Source: Chloroflexota bacterium (lineage in GTDB: Bacteria > Chloroflexota > UBA6077). Taken from it: 8,576 bases of DNA. Each line of letters begins with the position of its first letter. The first letter of the stretch is position 1. Position numbers and translations under genes: made by a program. Where the stretch lies: the NCBI GenBank assembly GCA_021806765.1, contig JAJZQR010000223.1, positions 1-8,576 on the forward strand. The letters are read 5' to 3'. This document shows positions 6,100 to 8,576 of this stretch, in pieces. Below the pieces are notes generated by a model that did not search any database, was not told the origin of the DNA, and worked only from the letters and a program-made list of their open reading frames with translations.

Positions 6100-6182
6100 T
6101 TATCAACCGTCAGCCGGCAGCAGTCAGCTTGGGGAGAAGCGGCAGGGCAAGAGCTGATAGCTGGAGGCTGACCGCCGATAGC
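6100..6182. repeat. Imperfect palindrome just upstream of the KaiC-like gene
   Basis: The left arm (about 6100-6129), read on the other strand, gives AGCTGACTGCTGCCGGCTGA and on; the right arm (about 6152-6181) gives AGCTGATAGCTGGAGGCTGA and on. About 21 of 30 positions agree, around a spacer of about 22 bases. The right arm ends about seven bases before the ribosome site at 6190. In mRNA it could form a leader stem. The same word family occurs at 5600-5735. Confidence 0.5.
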
Positions 6183-6189
6183 TGTAGAC

Positions 6190-6197
6190 AAGGAGGG
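6190..6197 (+). promoter_or_regulatory. Ribosome binding site of the KaiC-like gene
   Basis: AAGGAGGG followed by ACCG and then ATG at 6202 is a near-perfect Shine-Dalgarno sequence. It fixes the start, with MEPISTGVDGLDRVL matching the usual N-terminus of KaiC-family domains. Confidence 0.7.
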
Positions 6198-6201
6198 ACC
6201 G

Positions 6202-7653
6202 ATGGAGCCGATATCCACTGGGGTCGACGGGCTGGACCGTGTGCTCCACGGTGGGCTCAGACCCCGGGCGCTGCACGTCGTTGGCGGCTTGCCGGGGACG
6301 GGGAAGACGACCCTGGCCCAGCAGATCAGCTACCACCATGCCAAGCAGGGGGGGCATGTGCTCTACCTGGTAGCGTTGTCTGAGAGCGCTGAGCGGTTGG
6401 TAGGCCATGCCTCTGGCTTCACCTTCTTCGATCCGGCCATGGTAGCGCACCGCATCTATTACATCAGCGTCTACAGCAAGCTGGAGGAGGGAGGGCTGCC
6501 GGCTGTCCTGGATGAGGTCCGAATGCTCTCCCTCGAGCACAAGGCCTCCCTGGTGGTCGTGGATGGCATATCCACCTTGAAGGCGGCTGCGCCCACTCCC
6601 CTGGACTTCCGGAGATTTGTGTTCGATCTGAACGCGCAGCTCCGTTCCCTGGGCGCCACTACCCTGATTCTTGGGCCATGGGTGGAGTGGGAAGCCACTG
6701 ATCCGGAGTTCGCGGTGGCCGAGGGCATTCTTACCTTGACTTTGGAGTCCGGCTACGAGGGCGGGCAACGTCACCTGGAGGTGTTGAAGCTTCGGGGATC
6801 GGAGTACCTGGCTGGCCGGCACGCCCTTACCATAACTCGAGATGGGGTGTGGGTGTATCCCAGGCTGGAATCGGCCTTGAGTTCTGAGGGAATAGCGCAA
6901 CCCCCCGGCCAGTGGAGCCGTGTAGGGACCGGGGCACCCGGTCTTGACCAGATGCTCCGTGGTGGAATCCCTTCAGGGACTGTCACCCTCGTGGCCGGCG
7001 TTCCTGGCGCCGGTAGGACGACCCTCGGGCTGAGCTTCCTGGCGGAAGGGGCGAGCCGGGGCGAGCGCGGGATCTATTTGGGTCTGGAAGAAGCTCCATC
7101 TCGCCTCATCGGGAAAGCTGAGGCTCTCGGCCTTGGTTTCGGGAAGATGGTCGAAGACGGGTCCCTGCGGCTAGAGTGGTTGCCGCCCCTCGAGGTGATT
7201 CCGGACAAGGTTGGCTGGCAGATCCTGGAGCAAATAGAAAGCACCGATGCCCAGAGGTTGGTCATCGATGGGATGGATGGGGTGGTGGCCAGCCTGGCTG
7301 ATAGCGGTCGGGCTCGGCCCTTCGTCACCGCCCTGGCTTCCGCGTTGCGCAGCAAGAACGTTACCACCATCCTGACTCATGAGTTGCCTCGACTGGCGGG
7401 GATTGGACTGGATGGGTCATTCTACGACCAGGTTGGGGCTGCCATCGACAACATCATCACGCTGCAGTACGTGGAGCTGAGGTCGGAACTCCATCGACTG
7501 ATCTCGATCCTGAAAGTGAGAGAGAGCGACTTTGATCCCTCCATCCGAGAGTTCACCATATCGGAAGGGGGGCTCCACGTGGCCAACACCTTCGGAAGCG
7601 CCGAGGCGGTGTTGACGGGCATCGGCCACTGGCGGGGGAGGCGCGCCCAATGA
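6202..7653 (+). CDS. Double-domain KaiC-like RecA-family ATPase
   Basis: The 483-residue protein has two tandem KaiC-type RecA folds, as in the cyanobacterial clock protein. Domain 1 (about 1-222) has STGVDGLDRVLHGGL, a full Walker A GLPGTGKTT (29-37), Walker B LVVVD (Asp121) and the KLRGS...ITRDGVWVYP tail. Domain 2 (about 238-465) has GTGAPGLDQMLRGGI, a Walker A with Arg for Lys (GVPGAGRTT, Arg272), the Glu-Glu pair Glu296-Glu297 in YLGLEEAP, Walker B LVID (Asp356), and the tail SILKVRESDFDPSIREFTI. In domain 1 the matching Glu-Glu pair is Ser60-Glu61. Thus each domain departs from the canonical ATPase in a different place. No KaiA or KaiB is nearby, so a clock role is not implied. Family members outside cyanobacteria are generally thought to act in signal transduction. 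Its stop overlaps the start of the response regulator. Confidence 0.92.
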   Translation: MEPISTGVDGLDRVLHGGLRPRALHVVGGLPGTGKTTLAQQISYHHAKQGGHVLYLVALSESAERLVGHASGFTFFDPAMVAHRIYYISVYSKLEEGGLPAVLDEVRMLSLEHKASLVVVDGISTLKAAAPTPLDFRRFVFDLNAQLRSLGATTLILGPWVEWEATDPEFAVAEGILTLTLESGYEGGQRHLEVLKLRGSEYLAGRHALTITRDGVWVYPRLESALSSEGIAQPPGQWSRVGTGAPGLDQMLRGGIPSGTVTLVAGVPGAGRTTLGLSFLAEGASRGERGIYLGLEEAPSRLIGKAEALGLGFGKMVEDGSLRLEWLPPLEVIPDKVGWQILEQIESTDAQRLVIDGMDGVVASLADSGRARPFVTALASALRSKNVTTILTHELPRLAGIGLDGSFYDQVGAAIDNIITLQYVELRSELHRLISILKVRESDFDPSIREFTISEGGLHVANTFGSAEAVLTGIGHWRGRRAQ

Positions 7654-8024
7654 CAGGTAACGGTACTGACAAGAAGGTGCTCGTTGCGGACGACGAGGAG
7701 GCCATCACCGAGTTGGTGGCGTTCGCGTTGGAGTTAGAGGGCTTCCAGGTGATCCAGGCTCCCGACGGCCCGGAGGCCCTCAGGTTAGCGAAGGAGGAGC
7801 ACCCCGACCTGGCGATGGTGGACGTGATGATGCCGGGGCTGGATGGGCGAGAGGTGTCTCGTCGGATAAAGGAGGATCCTGCCACCGCTAACATACCAGT
7901 CTTGCTGTTCAGCGCCGCACCTAACCCCGACCTGACCGAGGCAAAGGCGGACGGGTTCATGCCGAAGCCATTCGACGTAAATCAGTTGGTGGACACAGTC
8001 AGGTACTACATCAGAAGCAAGTAG
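7650..8024 (+). CDS. Single-domain response regulator (CheY-like receiver)
   Basis: The 124-residue protein is only a receiver domain. The acidic pocket is Asp14-Asp15 (VLVADDEE), the phosphoacceptor is Asp58 (MVDVMMPGLDG), the switch residue is Ser88 (LLFSA), and the conserved Lys is Lys106 (MPKPF). All key residues are present, so phosphorylation is expected. There is no DNA-binding or output domain, so it must act through a protein partner or as a phosphorelay intermediate. The ATGA overlap with the KaiC-like gene implies translational coupling; GGGGGAGG, eight bases before the ATG, is the ribosome site. The KaiC-like protein is the obvious candidate partner. The nearby kinase is a possible phosphodonor, but neither link is shown by the sequence. 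The gene converges on mogA, with 54 bases between the stops and no clear terminator. Confidence 0.95.
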   Translation: MTGNGTDKKVLVADDEEAITELVAFALELEGFQVIQAPDGPEALRLAKEEHPDLAMVDVMMPGLDGREVSRRIKEDPATANIPVLLFSAAPNPDLTEAKADGFMPKPFDVNQLVDTVRYYIRSK

Positions 8025-8078
8025 TACCAGCACTCCCTGGACTTCGGCGGGGAATAGCTCCTGGGACGGTTCTCGGCT

Positions 8079-8576
8079 TCACGGCCGCGCGTGGTCCCCG
8101 ACCTCCCCTCGAAGGGTGTCTATGGCGTGGGGAAGGGCCGGCTTTATGACGTCCAGGCACTCCTGGACGGCTCGCGGACTGCCGGGGAGGTTCACTACCA
8201 GGGTGCGGCCCCGCACTCCGGCCACCATTCGGGAGAGCATGGCGTTGGGAGTCTTCTTCAGGCTCTCGGCCCGCATGGCTTCCGGGATGCCCGGCACTTC
8301 GTAGTCGATTACCTCCAGGGTAGCGGTGGGAGTCACATCTCGCGGCGCCAGGCCGGTGCCTCCCGTGGTCAGCACCACGTCGACGCCCAGTTGGTCCGTC
8401 CAGGTCACTATCTTCTCCTGGATCCTCTCCTTCTCGTCGGGCACGATCTCGTAGACTGCCACATCGCCGCCCAGTTCGGCGACCACCTGCTGAATGACCG
8501 GTCCTCCCCGATCCTCTCTCTCTCCGCGAGATCCCTTGTCACTGATCGTCAGTATGGCGTACCGTCCCCTGGACAT
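8079..8576 (-). CDS. mogA: Molybdopterin adenylyltransferase, MogA/MoaB family
   Basis: MogA-type proteins adenylate molybdopterin before molybdate insertion, a late step of molybdenum-cofactor synthesis in the cytoplasm. The product is 165 residues, typical for short MogA/MoaB proteins. Visible motifs are AILTISDKGSRGE (7-19), LTTGGTGLAPRDVTPTATL (69-87) with the conserved Asp80, and NLPGSP (129-134) followed by ECLDVI. The RDVTP and NLPGSP forms look closer to MogA than to E. coli MoaB. The ATG lies exactly at the right edge of the window. MSRGRYAILTISDKG is a normal N-terminus, so the gene appears complete, but its ribosome site and any earlier start are outside the window. It is convergent with the response-regulator gene and appears unrelated to it in function. 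Confidence 0.93.
   Translation of the reverse strand: MSRGRYAILTISDKGSRGEREDRGGPVIQQVVAELGGDVAVYEIVPDEKERIQEKIVTWTDQLGVDVVLTTGGTGLAPRDVTPTATLEVIDYEVPGIPEAMRAESLKKTPNAMLSRMVAGVRGRTLVVNLPGSPRAVQECLDVIKPALPHAIDTLRGEVGDHARP

Larger units (their letters stand above)
5577..6201. other. 625-base intergenic region between divergent operons, packed with inverted repeats
   Basis: No convincing gene is present; the frames here are short and show no recognisable domain. The region holds three separate nested inverted-repeat structures (about 5600-5735, 5773-5978 and 6100-6182) and short unique stretches. It must also contain promoters for the BON gene and the KaiC-like gene, but I could not identify either with confidence. 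A TTGACA on the minus strand at 5625-5620 lacks a -10 at the right distance. Confidence 0.7.

Noticed and set aside
8025..8078. Terminator between the converging response-regulator and mogA genes
   Set aside because: Only a 4-base stem (CCAG/CTGG) was visible, with no T-run on either strand.

Overview
The window is GC-rich and gene-dense. It holds seven complete or apparently complete protein genes plus the 5' end of an eighth. The mix suggests a member of the Chloroflexota (green non-sulfur group) or a similar deep-branching bacterium: a sigma-54 factor with an inserted Cys4 zinc ribbon, a double-domain KaiC-like ATPase beside a lone receiver protein, and palindromic intergenic repeats. This assignment is an inference from gene types, not from a marker gene.

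Layout. A minus-strand block runs right to left from about 5580 to 1: a two-BON-domain protein (5576-4923), a membrane histidine kinase with a GAF domain (4823-3282), sigma-54 rpoN (3155-1737), argininosuccinate synthase argG (1526-279), and the first 45 codons of argininosuccinate lyase argH (135-1, cut by the window edge). From 5577 to 6201 lies a 625-base non-coding region between divergent transcription units. It contains three nested inverted-repeat structures. On the plus strand, a KaiC-like double ATPase (6202-7653) overlaps by four bases with a single-domain response regulator (7650-8024). The convergent minus-strand mogA/moaB gene (8576-8079) fills the right end.

Functional reading. 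argG and argH are the last two steps of arginine biosynthesis; mogA belongs to molybdenum-cofactor synthesis. The centre looks like a regulatory locus. The 99-base gap upstream of the kinase holds a complete match to the sigma-54 -24/-12 promoter consensus on the minus strand (4910-4896), pointing at the kinase and then rpoN. rpoN also has its own perfect sigma-70 -10 hexamer (3194-3189). The simplest inference is that basal sigma-54 comes from the housekeeping promoter, and that sigma-54 then drives the kinase-rpoN pair in a positive loop. No sigma-54 activator ATPase with a GAFTGA loop is encoded here, so the activator must lie elsewhere.

Two signalling proteins have altered nucleotide sites. 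The kinase keeps its H-box and G2 box but lacks the N-box asparagine and the DxGxG G1 box. The KaiC-like protein has Arg in place of the second Walker A Lys, and Ser-Glu in place of Glu-Glu in the first domain. Whether the kinase and the KaiC-response regulator pair form one pathway is an inference from proximity only.
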